A DNA stretch of 30,483 nucleotides. It comes from DASRCB01 sp035653295. GTDB lineage: Bacteria > Acidobacteriota > Terriglobia > Bryobacterales > Bryobacteraceae. The translations under genes and the position numbers were made by a program. Where the stretch lies: positions 1 through 30,483 of the forward strand of contig DASRCB010000348.1 of NCBI GenBank assembly GCA_035653295.1, read 5' to 3'. The notes under the pieces are model-generated. The model worked only from the letters and a program-made list of their open reading frames with translations, was not told the DNA's origin and made no database searches. Shown one piece after another: positions 8,555-16,690 of the stretch (position 1 is the first letter of the stretch; each line of letters starts with the position of its first letter).

Positions 8555-10644
8555 TGCTGATGCGGTTTGTAAGCCGGGCTGAACGTTTCGAGCGGGCAAA
8601 GAGAGTCGCCCTGGTGAAAGTTCCCCGCATACTCCTCGAGCCGTCGCGACAGGCTCCACCAATACTGGAATTCCGCATTCCACTTGCCCATCACCGCCCC
8701 AAGGCGGTAAGGCGTATAGGAATCGAGCCAGGCAGCGCGAAACGCCTGCTGCAGATCGCCGGCGGCATCCATCAGATCCTGCGTCCTGCTGTGATCATGG
8801 CTGCTCAGCTCCGTGGTGAACCAGTATTCCACCTTCGCCTGCCGTGGATGGGCTCCCATGTCCCGCCATAAATCCGCCATCTCCGCGGCGTAGATGTTCT
8901 TCATGCCCGCGTAGTCCAGCATGCGGGATTCGAGCGCGAGGTCGGACAATGTCGACGCGTCGGCGCCCTCCTGCATGGCGCGTGCGAAGTGTTCCTGGGC
9001 GTCTTCGGCCAGGAGCCGGCACTGATGGAACTTCTCTCGCTCTTTGGCGGCCCGCGCCAAATGCGCCGCGGTGAGCGGATCGTCCCAATACGAAGGCGAT
9101 GTCTGTTCCCACTGGCCGCCGACCGCCTTGGCCAGCGAAACCTCGGCGCGGCTGATGGCGGTCAGACCGGCCGCGACCTCGTCTGCCCCCGCGGGATACA
9201 TGATATGCGCGTAATCAGGAAAGAAGCTTGCCCGATTAATCGGATTCGCCTGCCAGGCCGAAACGGCGCCGTAAGCCATCCCCGGAAAAGCCGGCCGCAT
9301 CAGCACCGCGATATCGTCCGTCCAGAGGGTGTTGATCATGCCGAGAACGCCATGCGGGCGGCCGGCGACGAGGAAGCTGTCGATGTTGTCAAAAGATAGA
9401 TCGAAATTGGGCGATACCTGATCCCAGATGCTCACGCCGGTGGAAATGAAGCGGGGCAGGGGACTGTTCTCGAAGGGCTTCCAATACGGCTGATACACCG
9501 TGCGGTCGTAGCCCCATGGGCAGAGAATCGTGCCCGGCGGGATCTTCGCGATCATCTCCGGATAGCGCGAGAACATGTCGTCCCACACCATCGGCGTCTT
9601 GTGGTGCTGGCGGAGCAGTTCGGTAACGAGCTGGAACTGCTGAAGGTAGAGCGCCGCCGGCTGGATGTTGTTCTTCACGGCGCCGGGCGCCAGCTTCTCT
9701 TCCGAGAAGATGAAGGTGTCGATCAGCGCGGGCGCCTCGTGGGTCTCGTCCATGCCCACATGGAAGAACGCGCTCGGAAACAGATCGGAGAGCTGACCGA
9801 TCCAGTTCGCCAGCAACTCCGCGACCTCCGGTTTGCGCGGATCGAACTCGGTTCCGTGCGGCAGGATGGCGAGGTCAGAGTAGCGCTCCACACGGAACAG
9901 GTCGTGGAGATGGCCGTACATCTCCATGCACGGCACGACATCAACGTGCCGCTGGCGCGCATACGCAACGATGCGGCGGATTTCAGCCTGGCTGAACTGA
10001 GCGTCGGGGCTGAGCAGAGGATACCCTTTCAGTTCGACGCTGGCTTCCGAGTACAGGTAATACTGATTGTTCTTCCAGCGCGCCAGAAAATCGAGCTGCC
10101 GTTTGATTTCGTCCTCTTTCGGCAGTGGGCCGTGACTGGTGTCCATCATGACTCCGCGATAGGCCAGCGAGGGCCAGTCGCGAATCTCGACTTCGGGGAA
10201 GGCGGCGGAAGAGCCGGTTCCTTCCACGAGTTGCCGCAGCGTCTGGGCGGCGTAGTACAGCGCCGCCGACGAGCGGCCTTCGACCTCCACTCCCGCCGGC
10301 GTGACGCGAATGGAATAGGCTTCGCGCGAATCAGGCCCCGTCTTTTCGCCGGGCATGGGGAGAGCGTCTACCGGACCGGTGCGCTTCAGAACGATCGCCG
10401 GCCCTGCCTGGCCATGCTCGGCGACGGCTATTCCCAGGAAGGACGACAGTTCACTCGCGGTGAACTGGTCTTCCTCCGCCGGCGCCGCAGCGAAGCGAAT
10501 CGTTAATCCGGTGACCGGGAGGGAGCCCGAGCCATAGCGGATCTCCGTGGGCTGAGGCAGGAGCGGACTATGCGCGGCCGCGCTCGCCATCGGCGGCACT
10601 GCCGCCGCGCACAAACAGGTCAGAACGAGTCGGTTTATCGGCAC
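8551..10644 (-). CDS. Secreted GH20-type beta-N-acetylhexosaminidase
   Basis: 697 residues with a GTG start at 10644, preceded by a good ribosome binding site (AGGAG about 8 bases upstream). A signal peptide ends near ASAAA (residue 24). Residues about 25-150 form the alpha/beta GH20b domain, and from about 155 the catalytic barrel starts with YRGVMMDTSHGPLPK. The catalytic Asp-Glu pair is D299-E300 in FHVGMDE, in the place of the family's HIGGDE: Glu as acid, Asp to hold the substrate acetamido group. The enzyme should release terminal N-acetylhexosamine from oligosaccharides in the periplasm or outside. The family assignment is firm; linkage and sugar are not visible. It heads a run of genes joined by overlapping stops and starts. 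Confidence 0.85.
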   Translation of the reverse strand: MPINRLVLTCLCAAAVPPMASAAAHSPLLPQPTEIRYGSGSLPVTGLTIRFAAAPAEEDQFTASELSSFLGIAVAEHGQAGPAIVLKRTGPVDALPMPGEKTGPDSREAYSIRVTPAGVEVEGRSSAALYYAAQTLRQLVEGTGSSAAFPEVEIRDWPSLAYRGVMMDTSHGPLPKEDEIKRQLDFLARWKNNQYYLYSEASVELKGYPLLSPDAQFSQAEIRRIVAYARQRHVDVVPCMEMYGHLHDLFRVERYSDLAILPHGTEFDPRKPEVAELLANWIGQLSDLFPSAFFHVGMDETHEAPALIDTFIFSEEKLAPGAVKNNIQPAALYLQQFQLVTELLRQHHKTPMVWDDMFSRYPEMIAKIPPGTILCPWGYDRTVYQPYWKPFENSPLPRFISTGVSIWDQVSPNFDLSFDNIDSFLVAGRPHGVLGMINTLWTDDIAVLMRPAFPGMAYGAVSAWQANPINRASFFPDYAHIMYPAGADEVAAGLTAISRAEVSLAKAVGGQWEQTSPSYWDDPLTAAHLARAAKEREKFHQCRLLAEDAQEHFARAMQEGADASTLSDLALESRMLDYAGMKNIYAAEMADLWRDMGAHPRQAKVEYWFTTELSSHDHSRTQDLMDAAGDLQQAFRAAWLDSYTPYRLGAVMGKWNAEFQYWWSLSRRLEEYAGNFHQGDSLCPLETFSPAYKPHQQ

Positions 10645-10702
10645 GCTAAACTCCTGCCCTGAAGTTCAACAATAGAGTGTCTGGATTGGAATGAGCCGGG
10701 CA

Positions 10703-10721
10703 GGCGGGCAGAGTGCCCGCC
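10703..10721. repeat. Perfect short inverted repeat between two operon genes
   Basis: GGCGGGCA, a GAG loop, then TGCCCGCC: an 8-bp perfect stem with a 3-base loop, embedded in a GC-rich stretch that continues for a few bases on both sides. It lies in the 96 bases between the DapA-like gene and the GH20 gene. No T-run follows on either strand, so a classic terminator is unlikely; a REP-like dispersed element or an mRNA-processing hairpin fits better. Confidence 0.5.
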
Positions 10722-10740
10722 CCACATTGATGGCTGGACA

Positions 10741-11703
10741 CTAGCTGACCGCCTCGCTTGCGAGCACATCGTCGTCACCGCACGGTATCGGGCACCGGGG
10801 CATTTTCAGCCCGTCGAGCAGCGCCAGAATCTTCGCGTTCAGGAAATCGATGTACTCGGCGTCCTGCGGCGCCAGGTCCATGCGCAGATCACGGACGATC
10901 GAGGCTTCGATGATGCCGCGCGCAACCAGCAGCCGCTTTTCGGCGTGATGGTACAGCTCCATACTCTGGAGGCTGTACACGATCTGCGGAAGCACGCCCT
11001 GGAAGATGCTGTATGCCTGCTCGCGGCAGCCGCCGCGTGCGAGGCGCCAGATGCGGGATAAAAGATCCGCGGGACCGAGGCCAGGCATGCAGCCGGAGAT
11101 ACCGGCGCTCACCAGCTCCAGCAAATACATACCGCCCCAGCCCTCGATGACGCCCACGCCGCCGCCGGTGGCGTCGTGAATGGCGCGGACACGAGTGGCC
11201 ATCAGCGGCTCTTCGAGCTTCACCCATCGAAAATGCGGATGGGCGCGGTGCAGATCCGCAAGAAATGCGGGCGTGACCGTCGCGCCGCCGGGGTTGAAAT
11301 CCTGCATGACCAGGGGAACGCCAATGGATGACAGGATGCGATCGAAATACCGGAACAGGTCCTTGTCACGCACGGCGAACTGCCGTGGAACGGCGACCGA
11401 GATGGCCGAAGCGCCGATCTCCTCGGCGAAGCGCGCCAGTTCAATGGCCTGACCGACGGCGTTGGAGTTGGCCTGCGCGATCACGGGCACACGCCCGTTT
11501 ACGTGCTCCACTGCCAGGGCGATGACCTGCCTGCGTTCGTCCGTGGAAAGCTTGTAGAACTCGCTGGCATACGCCGGAAGGCAGACCGCCGCGACATCCG
11601 CGTTGCAGGCGAAATCGAGCAGTTGCCTCAGAGCCTGAGCGTCAATCTGCTCGTCGCGGTCAAAGGGGGTTGGAATGATGGGAATAATTCCGTTCAGATC
11701 CAT
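10741..11703 (-). CDS. DapA-superfamily aldolase/lyase-like protein with altered active site
   Basis: 320 residues with the TIM-barrel pattern of the dihydrodipicolinate synthase / N-acetylneuraminate lyase superfamily, starting MDLNGIIPIIPTPFD. The Schiff-base lysine is K162 in WVKLEEP (K161 in E. coli DapA). The proton-relay residues are not kept: the GTTGE motif reads AYASE (T44 becomes Y45), Y107 becomes Q108 and Y133 becomes Q134 (in MQDFNPGG). It is therefore unlikely to be a DapA for lysine synthesis; other pyruvate-type aldolases, dehydratases or an unusual subfamily are open. It lies 63 bases downstream of the receptor gene on the same strand, separated by a strong hairpin. The start at 11703 has a purine-rich AAGAGAAG sequence just upstream. 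Confidence 0.75.
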   Translation of the reverse strand: MDLNGIIPIIPTPFDRDEQIDAQALRQLLDFACNADVAAVCLPAYASEFYKLSTDERRQVIALAVEHVNGRVPVIAQANSNAVGQAIELARFAEEIGASAISVAVPRQFAVRDKDLFRYFDRILSSIGVPLVMQDFNPGGATVTPAFLADLHRAHPHFRWVKLEEPLMATRVRAIHDATGGGVGVIEGWGGMYLLELVSAGISGCMPGLGPADLLSRIWRLARGGCREQAYSIFQGVLPQIVYSLQSMELYHHAEKRLLVARGIIEASIVRDLRMDLAPQDAEYIDFLNAKILALLDGLKMPRCPIPCGDDDVLASEAVS

Positions 11704-11732
11704 ATCTTCTCTTGTCCAGAATCGATCGAGGC

Positions 11733-11759
11733 GCGGAGCCCCGGTTTACGGGGCTCCGC
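11733..11759 (-). terminator. Strong hairpin after the TonB receptor gene (terminator or attenuator)
   Basis: An 11-bp perfect stem (GCGGAGCCCCG ... CGGGGCTCCGC) with a 5-base loop starts 7 bases beyond the receptor stop codon. In the receptor's direction no T-run follows, so termination may be partial and the hairpin may also protect the receptor mRNA 3' end. The T-rich stretch lies on the other side, in plus-strand direction, where no gene ends. Confidence 0.55.
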
Positions 11760-11766
11760 TTTCTGC

Positions 11767-14700
11767 TTACCACTGAAGACGCGCGGTGAGCTGCAGTACC
11801 CGAGCGGCGTTCGCGGACGTATTCATGTCGATAACGCCGTTGCTGGCGGGTTGATTCATGCCGGGGTTGTTCAGGACGCTGAAGAAATCCGCATTGAAGC
11901 GCAGCCTCATGCGCTCGCCGATCGGGAACACCTTGAACAGCGAAGCATTCAGGGAGATGGTCCGCGGCCCAAGCGCCCATTGGTTCTGCAGTGGATTCAT
12001 GCCGGGGTTGTAGTAGGTCTCAACCGTCGTCCCGTCCTGAAGCGGAACCCAGGCTGTGTTGGAATCCCAGTACTGCGAGAGATCCGTGCCTGCCGGCATA
12101 TTCGCCGGAGCCGTGGTCTGCCCCCACGTAATCAGCGGCTGGTCCGCGGGCTGATAATTTGCCGGAACACCGCAGATGCCGATGCACTGGCCCTGAGCGT
12201 TCTTTTCGTTGCGAAGCACCGGCGAGATATAGCCGTTCCACCACAGATAGCCGTTGATGCAGGTTCCGCTGGTGCAGTCCTGAATCGGGTACTTCTTTCC
12301 GTAGATCTGCACCTTGCCAACCGGTCCGAAATTCCAGCTCGGCAGCGAAAAGTAATTGCTGTGCATTCTGCCGTTGCCGGCGATCTGCCATCCGCCGACG
12401 ATCTTGTCGAGCACGCCGTTCATGTTCCGGCCGAAGAACTTATTGCGGCCTACGGGGACGTCCACCACCCAGTTCCACACCAGATCGTGCTTGGGAACAC
12501 CGGGGTCAATCTGATACTGGGTCAGCTTGAGGCGCGCGTGCGGATCGCTGGGGACAGTGCCGGGGGCATAGAAACTGGTCGGCTCGAGGTTGGAGCCATA
12601 CCAGCTCTGGCCGCCCGCGGTCAGATCGCGGCTGAAGAGGTAGAACACCTGGAAAGCGTACCCTTTCGAGAAGCGGTGTTCGACGTTGAACTTGAAGGTC
12701 TGATCGTTCGACCAGCCGATGTTCTGATACTCGATGACATCGCCGTATACATGGTTGTCATACGGACGCCGGGCCACGTCGGCATAGGCGCCGCCGGGTA
12801 TCGGCTGGTGGGTGGTGGTGTACCACACGTAATCGGGCGCCTGGTCATTCAGGTCGTACTCCGTTCCGAGATTCTGACCGTGCGTACCGATATAGCTGAC
12901 GCTGACCGCGGTGTTCTGGAAGACCTCCTTCTCGAAGGTCAGGTTCCACTCGCGCGCCTCCGGAGTGGGCTGGTGGGGGTCCATGAATGCCACGATGCCC
13001 GCTCCGGGAGCGATTCCCGTGGCATCGGCGGGATTGATGATGTTCGAGCTGTTCACCCCCGCAACGATGGAGGGCTTGCCGCGTAGGAGGTAGTTCGGCA
13101 GGCCGTCGGGGCTGGTTGCCGGATCCCACGAGCTCACCTGCAAATAACCCTGCTGCGGAATGGAGCTGTAGCCGTAGCCGGAGGAGAAACGCAGCGGCTG
13201 TCCGAACTGGAACACTGAAAACCCGCCGCGCATGACCAGCGGGCGGGCGCCGTCGGTGACGCGATAGGCGAAGCCCACGCGCGGATCAAAGTTGAACGGG
13301 TTCTTATAGACCAGGCTGGAGGGCAAGCCGGCCTGCTTCGCAGATTCGTATTGCACGCCCAGGTTCTGGTACGCGCTGGCGACGGAGCCCAGCACATCGC
13401 CCATCTGCTCCAGGTTGGCAAGCGAGGTTCCAAGGACGACAGCCTTGTTCTTCACGTCGAAGCCGACCATGGAGTTATTGGTCACCTGAAGCGGGTTGAT
13501 GTACTCGTAGCGCAGGCCGAGGTTGAGCGTAAGGCGCGAGTTCACCTTGAAGTTGTCCTGGAAGTAGGAAGCGGTCTCCCAGTTCGAGTACGGATAGTAG
13601 GAGCGGTTGAAGCGGTTGACGTAGCTTCCGTCGACACCCATGAAGAAATCCGCTTCGGCGCTGCCGGTGAACGGCGTCATCGTGTAGGTGTTGCCCGCGG
13701 CGGGGTTCTCCAGACCGCTTGCGAAGCCGGTGAAATCCACCTGGCCCTGAGCTACCTGCTGATCTTCCAGCTCGCGGTATCTTTCCAGCCGCAACCGCGC
13801 GCCGAACTTCAGCTCATGCCGACCGAGAATCTTCGTGAAGTCCTGATTGATGTTGTAGACGTTGGTGTCGATCTGATCCGGATTGGTTCCGCTGTCGAAC
13901 ACATATCCGAAATTGCCGCTGGAAATGCGCGGGAATCCGAAGCCGTGAAATGGGTTCGGCAGACCGAGCGTCTGCGTGATCTGCTGCGTCCCGGTGCCCG
14001 GTTCGAGGCCGCGGAAATCGTGGGTGATGGTGACCAGCGTTTGCGTGAACAGAGTGGGCGAGAAGGTGTGGGTCCAGTTCGCGACACCGCTGTCATCCTG
14101 TCCGAAGTCGCCGACGCTGTTCGCCGAGCCATCGATCGTCGGGGGAGACCCCGCGTAGTTGCCGGCCTGCAGCAGCGTCGAGGGCGAGTGGGTGTAGCGG
14201 AACGACAGGTGATCCTTTTCGGAGACCTGCTGGTCGACTTTGGCGGTGAACGTCGACTGGTCCTGATTGCGAAACATCGGACCGAACCAGTTCGGCTGAC
14301 CGGTGAACGGGTTGACATCCGGCAAGGTCGGAAGGGGCATGATGCTGTAGAGCTTCTTCGCCAGCGGGCTTTCCAGGTTCGCCGGAATCTGGTTATTCGG
14401 GAACGGAGTTTTGGTGAAGGTGGTCGCATTCACCTGCGTCACCGACCAGGGGTTGTACAGAGTGTACGGCCGGCCCTCGGCATCGACGAGGCCGCTGAAA
14501 TCGCCATTGCGCATGGCGGCTGTGGGAACCTCGGTCGAGCCGGTGGTGTTCTGCCGGAGCCGCAGGCCTTCCCATGCGACAAAGAAGAACGTTCGGTTTC
14601 TGCCGTTATACAGTTTGGGAATGATGACCGGCCCGCCGAGGCTGGCGCCGAACTCGTTGCGCACCAGGTGCGGCGGCTTGAGATAGTCGTCCTGGCGCTG

Positions 14701-15501
14701 CCGCGCCACGCCAATTCCGCTGTCGCGGTTGGTTTCGAACGCGGCGCCGTGCAGCTCGTTGGTCCCCGACTTCGTGGTCATGATGAACGTGCCGGGGCGG
14801 TCGAATTCGGCGGAGGAGTTGTTCGTCTCCGAGCGCAGTTCGGCGATGGTGTCGATTCCCGGCGGCCGGTTCGGCTCCGTGCCCCACGCCCGGTCTTCCA
14901 GCGGCGCGCCATCCTGCACCAGTTCGGAAGCGTTACGCAAGCCGTAAACTCGCGGCACCCACAGGACTCCGTTGACGCCGTGGGTTTCCTGAAGAGCTCC
15001 CGGAGTTGTCTGATAGATGAGCTGATTTACGTCGCGCCCGTTGACGGGCAGCTCCTGAATCCGCTCCGGCTCCACCACGGTGGACAGCGTCGCGGAGGTA
15101 GTGCTGATCAGCGGTGCAATCTCGCCCTTGACTTCGATCGTTGTTGCCGTGCTGCCCGGGGTGAGCGCTGCGCTGACGTCCGCCGTTTGTCCGGCCAGAA
15201 GATGGAGCTGTCCTTTCCAGGTCTCCATTCCGGGAGCGCTGACCGTCAGCTCGTAATCGCCCAGATCGATGGAGGGGAACAGGAAGAAGCCGACATCGTT
15301 CGATTCCGTCGTGAACTGACGATTCGTGGCGACGTGGCGCAGCATCACAGCGGCCTTCGGCACCACTGCGCCGCTCACGTCTTTAACAGTGCCCTGAATG
15401 TTTCCCATGCCGGTTTGCGACCAGCAGAGCGTTGCCATCAGGGCGAGCACAAGCAGGCCTCGCACGGCCTGCCTGATGACCAATGTTGTTCGTGCTGACA
15501 T
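11767..15501 (-). CDS. Oar-like TonB-dependent outer membrane receptor
   Basis: 1244 residues, the usual size for the Acidobacteriota Oar-type receptors. After a signal peptide (to about residue 29, CWSQ) comes a carboxypeptidase-regulatory-like domain (about 31-115: GNIQGTVKDVSGAVVPKAAV) and then the plug (about 135-245) with the typical LPVNGRDVNQLIYQTTPGA and the FIMTTKSGTNELHG segment. The remainder is a large beta-barrel rich in aromatic strand ends, closing with TARLQW, a terminal aromatic residue as expected for outer membrane proteins recognised by the Bam complex. It probably imports the compound, or a fragment of it, that the downstream enzymes process. The ATG at 15501 has GGAAGGGA about 12 bases upstream. 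It is divergent from the IclR-family regulator gene. Confidence 0.92.
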   Translation of the reverse strand: MSARTTLVIRQAVRGLLVLALMATLCWSQTGMGNIQGTVKDVSGAVVPKAAVMLRHVATNRQFTTESNDVGFFLFPSIDLGDYELTVSAPGMETWKGQLHLLAGQTADVSAALTPGSTATTIEVKGEIAPLISTTSATLSTVVEPERIQELPVNGRDVNQLIYQTTPGALQETHGVNGVLWVPRVYGLRNASELVQDGAPLEDRAWGTEPNRPPGIDTIAELRSETNNSSAEFDRPGTFIMTTKSGTNELHGAAFETNRDSGIGVARQRQDDYLKPPHLVRNEFGASLGGPVIIPKLYNGRNRTFFFVAWEGLRLRQNTTGSTEVPTAAMRNGDFSGLVDAEGRPYTLYNPWSVTQVNATTFTKTPFPNNQIPANLESPLAKKLYSIMPLPTLPDVNPFTGQPNWFGPMFRNQDQSTFTAKVDQQVSEKDHLSFRYTHSPSTLLQAGNYAGSPPTIDGSANSVGDFGQDDSGVANWTHTFSPTLFTQTLVTITHDFRGLEPGTGTQQITQTLGLPNPFHGFGFPRISSGNFGYVFDSGTNPDQIDTNVYNINQDFTKILGRHELKFGARLRLERYRELEDQQVAQGQVDFTGFASGLENPAAGNTYTMTPFTGSAEADFFMGVDGSYVNRFNRSYYPYSNWETASYFQDNFKVNSRLTLNLGLRYEYINPLQVTNNSMVGFDVKNKAVVLGTSLANLEQMGDVLGSVASAYQNLGVQYESAKQAGLPSSLVYKNPFNFDPRVGFAYRVTDGARPLVMRGGFSVFQFGQPLRFSSGYGYSSIPQQGYLQVSSWDPATSPDGLPNYLLRGKPSIVAGVNSSNIINPADATGIAPGAGIVAFMDPHQPTPEAREWNLTFEKEVFQNTAVSVSYIGTHGQNLGTEYDLNDQAPDYVWYTTTHQPIPGGAYADVARRPYDNHVYGDVIEYQNIGWSNDQTFKFNVEHRFSKGYAFQVFYLFSRDLTAGGQSWYGSNLEPTSFYAPGTVPSDPHARLKLTQYQIDPGVPKHDLVWNWVVDVPVGRNKFFGRNMNGVLDKIVGGWQIAGNGRMHSNYFSLPSWNFGPVGKVQIYGKKYPIQDCTSGTCINGYLWWNGYISPVLRNEKNAQGQCIGICGVPANYQPADQPLITWGQTTAPANMPAGTDLSQYWDSNTAWVPLQDGTTVETYYNPGMNPLQNQWALGPRTISLNASLFKVFPIGERMRLRFNADFFSVLNNPGMNQPASNGVIDMNTSANAARVLQLTARLQW

Positions 15502-15637
15502 AGTACACGTATCCCTTCCGAATCCACAAAGCCGGATTCAGGAGCTATTCACCGCCAATTCATGTTGGGCGTGTTTTGTATGGTACGCGCCCGGTGGGAA
15601 ATGTTCAATCGGCGCGACGCCGTTGTTTCGCGCCGGG

Positions 15638-15653
15638 GTCCAACCTATTGGAC
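15638..15653. promoter_or_regulatory. Candidate IclR operator, perfect dyad
   Basis: GTCCAA-CCTA-TTGGAC is a perfect 6-bp dyad with a 4-base centre, in the middle of the divergent region. IclR-family proteins bind short palindromes of about this size close to their own gene, so this is the best operator candidate. The link to the regulator is inference. Confidence 0.45.
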
Positions 15654-15718
15654 GTTATTTCCATGGCGTCTCTGTCCGCCTGCCCCCGTACGGAATCTCC
15701 ACAGTACAGGGTCTTTGC

Positions 15719-15724
15719 TACAAT
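15719..15724 (+). promoter_or_regulatory. Candidate -10 element for the IclR gene
   Basis: TACAAT differs from TATAAT in one base and lies 30 bases before the IclR start codon, giving a leader of roughly 20-25 bases. No good -35 hexamer is seen at the right distance, which would fit a promoter that needs an activator or is weak. Confidence 0.35.
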
Positions 15725-15753
15725 CAGTGAATCTCTTCGGCTGCAGGGAAAGT

Positions 15754-16581
15754 ATGGTTGACAAGTCCGCAACTCCTTCCGTGCCGTCCGCGGAACGGAC
15801 GCTGTCCATACTGGAACTGCTCGCGGCCAGCAAGACCGGACTTACCCTACCCGAACTGAGCCGCAAACTGGGCCTGGCGAAGAGCTCGACGCACTGCCTG
15901 CTGCTTACGCTCGAACGGCGCGGATATCTTCAGCGCAACGAACAAACGCACCGCTATCTGTTTGGCTCCAAGCTGTTTGCCCTTGCCAACATGGCGATGC
16001 AGGGGATCAAGCTCCGCGAACAGGCGCGGCCGCTGATGCAGGCCCTGGTGGGACAGTGCCAGATGACCGCGCATCTGGCCATCCGCGAGCGCGACCAGGC
16101 GGTGGTAATCGATAAGGTGGAGCCCCCGGGCGCGCAGCGGATTACCACGTGGCCGGGCAAACGCTTCGATCTGCACGCTTCCGGAGTCGGTAAAGCGCTG
16201 CTGGCATATTTGCCTGACCAGGAACTCGCGGACATGGTTCTGGAGCGTGGCCTCACCCGCTATAACGAAAATACGATCACCTCGCTGCGGCGGCTAAAGG
16301 CCGAAATAGCAAAGATCCGGCAGCAGGGATACAGCCTTGACGATGAAGAAGGCGAAATCGGATATCGCTGCATCGGCTGCTGCATTTTTGACAATGAAGG
16401 ACAGGCAGTAGCGGCCATCAGCGTGGCGGGCGACACATCGCAGATCACTGCCGACAACCTCTCCGCGCTGGCCGTATCGGTTAAGGAGACGGCGGAGGCC
16501 ATTTCGCGGCGGCTCGGATTCACTGGGGTGAAAAACCCTTCGGCGCCGGACTTGGGCTCCTCGGAAAGCATTCCCGCCTGA
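15754..16581 (+). CDS. IclR-family transcriptional regulator
   Basis: 275 residues. The N-terminal winged helix-turn-helix covers about residues 13-75 (SAERTLSILELLAAS, then LTLPELSRKLGLAKSSTH as the recognition part). The C-terminal IclR effector domain (about 90-260) shows AHLAIRERDQAVVIDKVE, the DLHASGVGKALLAYLP motif, and YSLDDEEGEIGYRCIG leading into the ligand pocket. Such proteins bind a small metabolite of the pathway they control and act as repressor or activator. The start at 15754 has AGGGA 5 bases upstream; a longer opening exists but would take up the whole promoter region. Its position between the receptor and the EamA/deacylase pair suggests it controls both directions. Confidence 0.92.
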   Translation: MVDKSATPSVPSAERTLSILELLAASKTGLTLPELSRKLGLAKSSTHCLLLTLERRGYLQRNEQTHRYLFGSKLFALANMAMQGIKLREQARPLMQALVGQCQMTAHLAIRERDQAVVIDKVEPPGAQRITTWPGKRFDLHASGVGKALLAYLPDQELADMVLERGLTRYNENTITSLRRLKAEIAKIRQQGYSLDDEEGEIGYRCIGCCIFDNEGQAVAAISVAGDTSQITADNLSALAVSVKETAEAISRRLGFTGVKNPSAPDLGSSESIPA

Positions 16582-16591
16582 CGAAGTATGT

Positions 16592-16607
16592 GTCCAATTC
16601 ACTGAAC
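16592..16607. promoter_or_regulatory. Candidate second, degenerate operator before the EamA gene
   Basis: GTCCAA-TTCA-CTGAAC has the same left half and the same 4-base spacing as the perfect dyad at 15638-15653; the right half matches TTGGAC at four of six positions. It lies 11 bases after the IclR stop codon and upstream of the EamA gene. Confidence 0.3.
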
Positions 16608-16659
16608 CAAACCGCCGCGGATACCGTGGCTGCGCTGTACGGCGGAGCCGCGCCTGTTC

Positions 16660-16665
16660 CATAAT
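16660..16665 (+). promoter_or_regulatory. Candidate -10 element for the EamA-deacylase pair
   Basis: CATAAT (one mismatch to TATAAT) lies 26 bases before the EamA start. The -35 region about 17-18 bases upstream is poor (TGTACG), so this is only a weak candidate; read-through from the IclR gene 109 bases upstream is also possible. Confidence 0.25.
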
Positions 16666-16690
16666 CGTGCAATCGAGAGAGCCTGCCCGA

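Larger units (their letters stand above)
15502..15753. promoter_or_regulatory. Divergent control region between TonB receptor and IclR regulator
   Basis: 252 bases without a convincing gene. It holds three inverted repeats: GAATCC/GGATTC (15520-15539), close to the receptor start; GGCGCG/CGCGCC (15611-15634); and the perfect 16-base dyad listed separately at 15638-15653. The base composition is less GC-rich than the flanking genes. Both promoters must lie here. Confidence 0.7.

Noticed and set aside
10741..11703. Annotation as dapA of lysine biosynthesis
   Set aside because: The Schiff-base lysine is kept but Thr44, Tyr107 and Tyr133 equivalents are all replaced, and no lysine-pathway gene is nearby.
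186..11703. Search for transposase, integrase or phage remnants and attachment repeats in this gene-dense block
   Set aside because: No such gene or flanking direct repeat was seen, so horizontal transfer cannot be argued from this window.
11503..13086. 527-codon plus-strand open frame across the DapA-like gene and receptor C-terminus
   Set aside because: Antisense shadow of two supported genes, and it even crosses the hairpin between them.
13351..15498. Very long open frame (715 codons) on the plus strand opposite the TonB receptor gene
   Set aside because: It is the complement of a convincing receptor gene, has low-complexity Arg/Val/Glu/Gly-rich composition and no domain motif; GC-rich codon bias keeps the opposite strand open.
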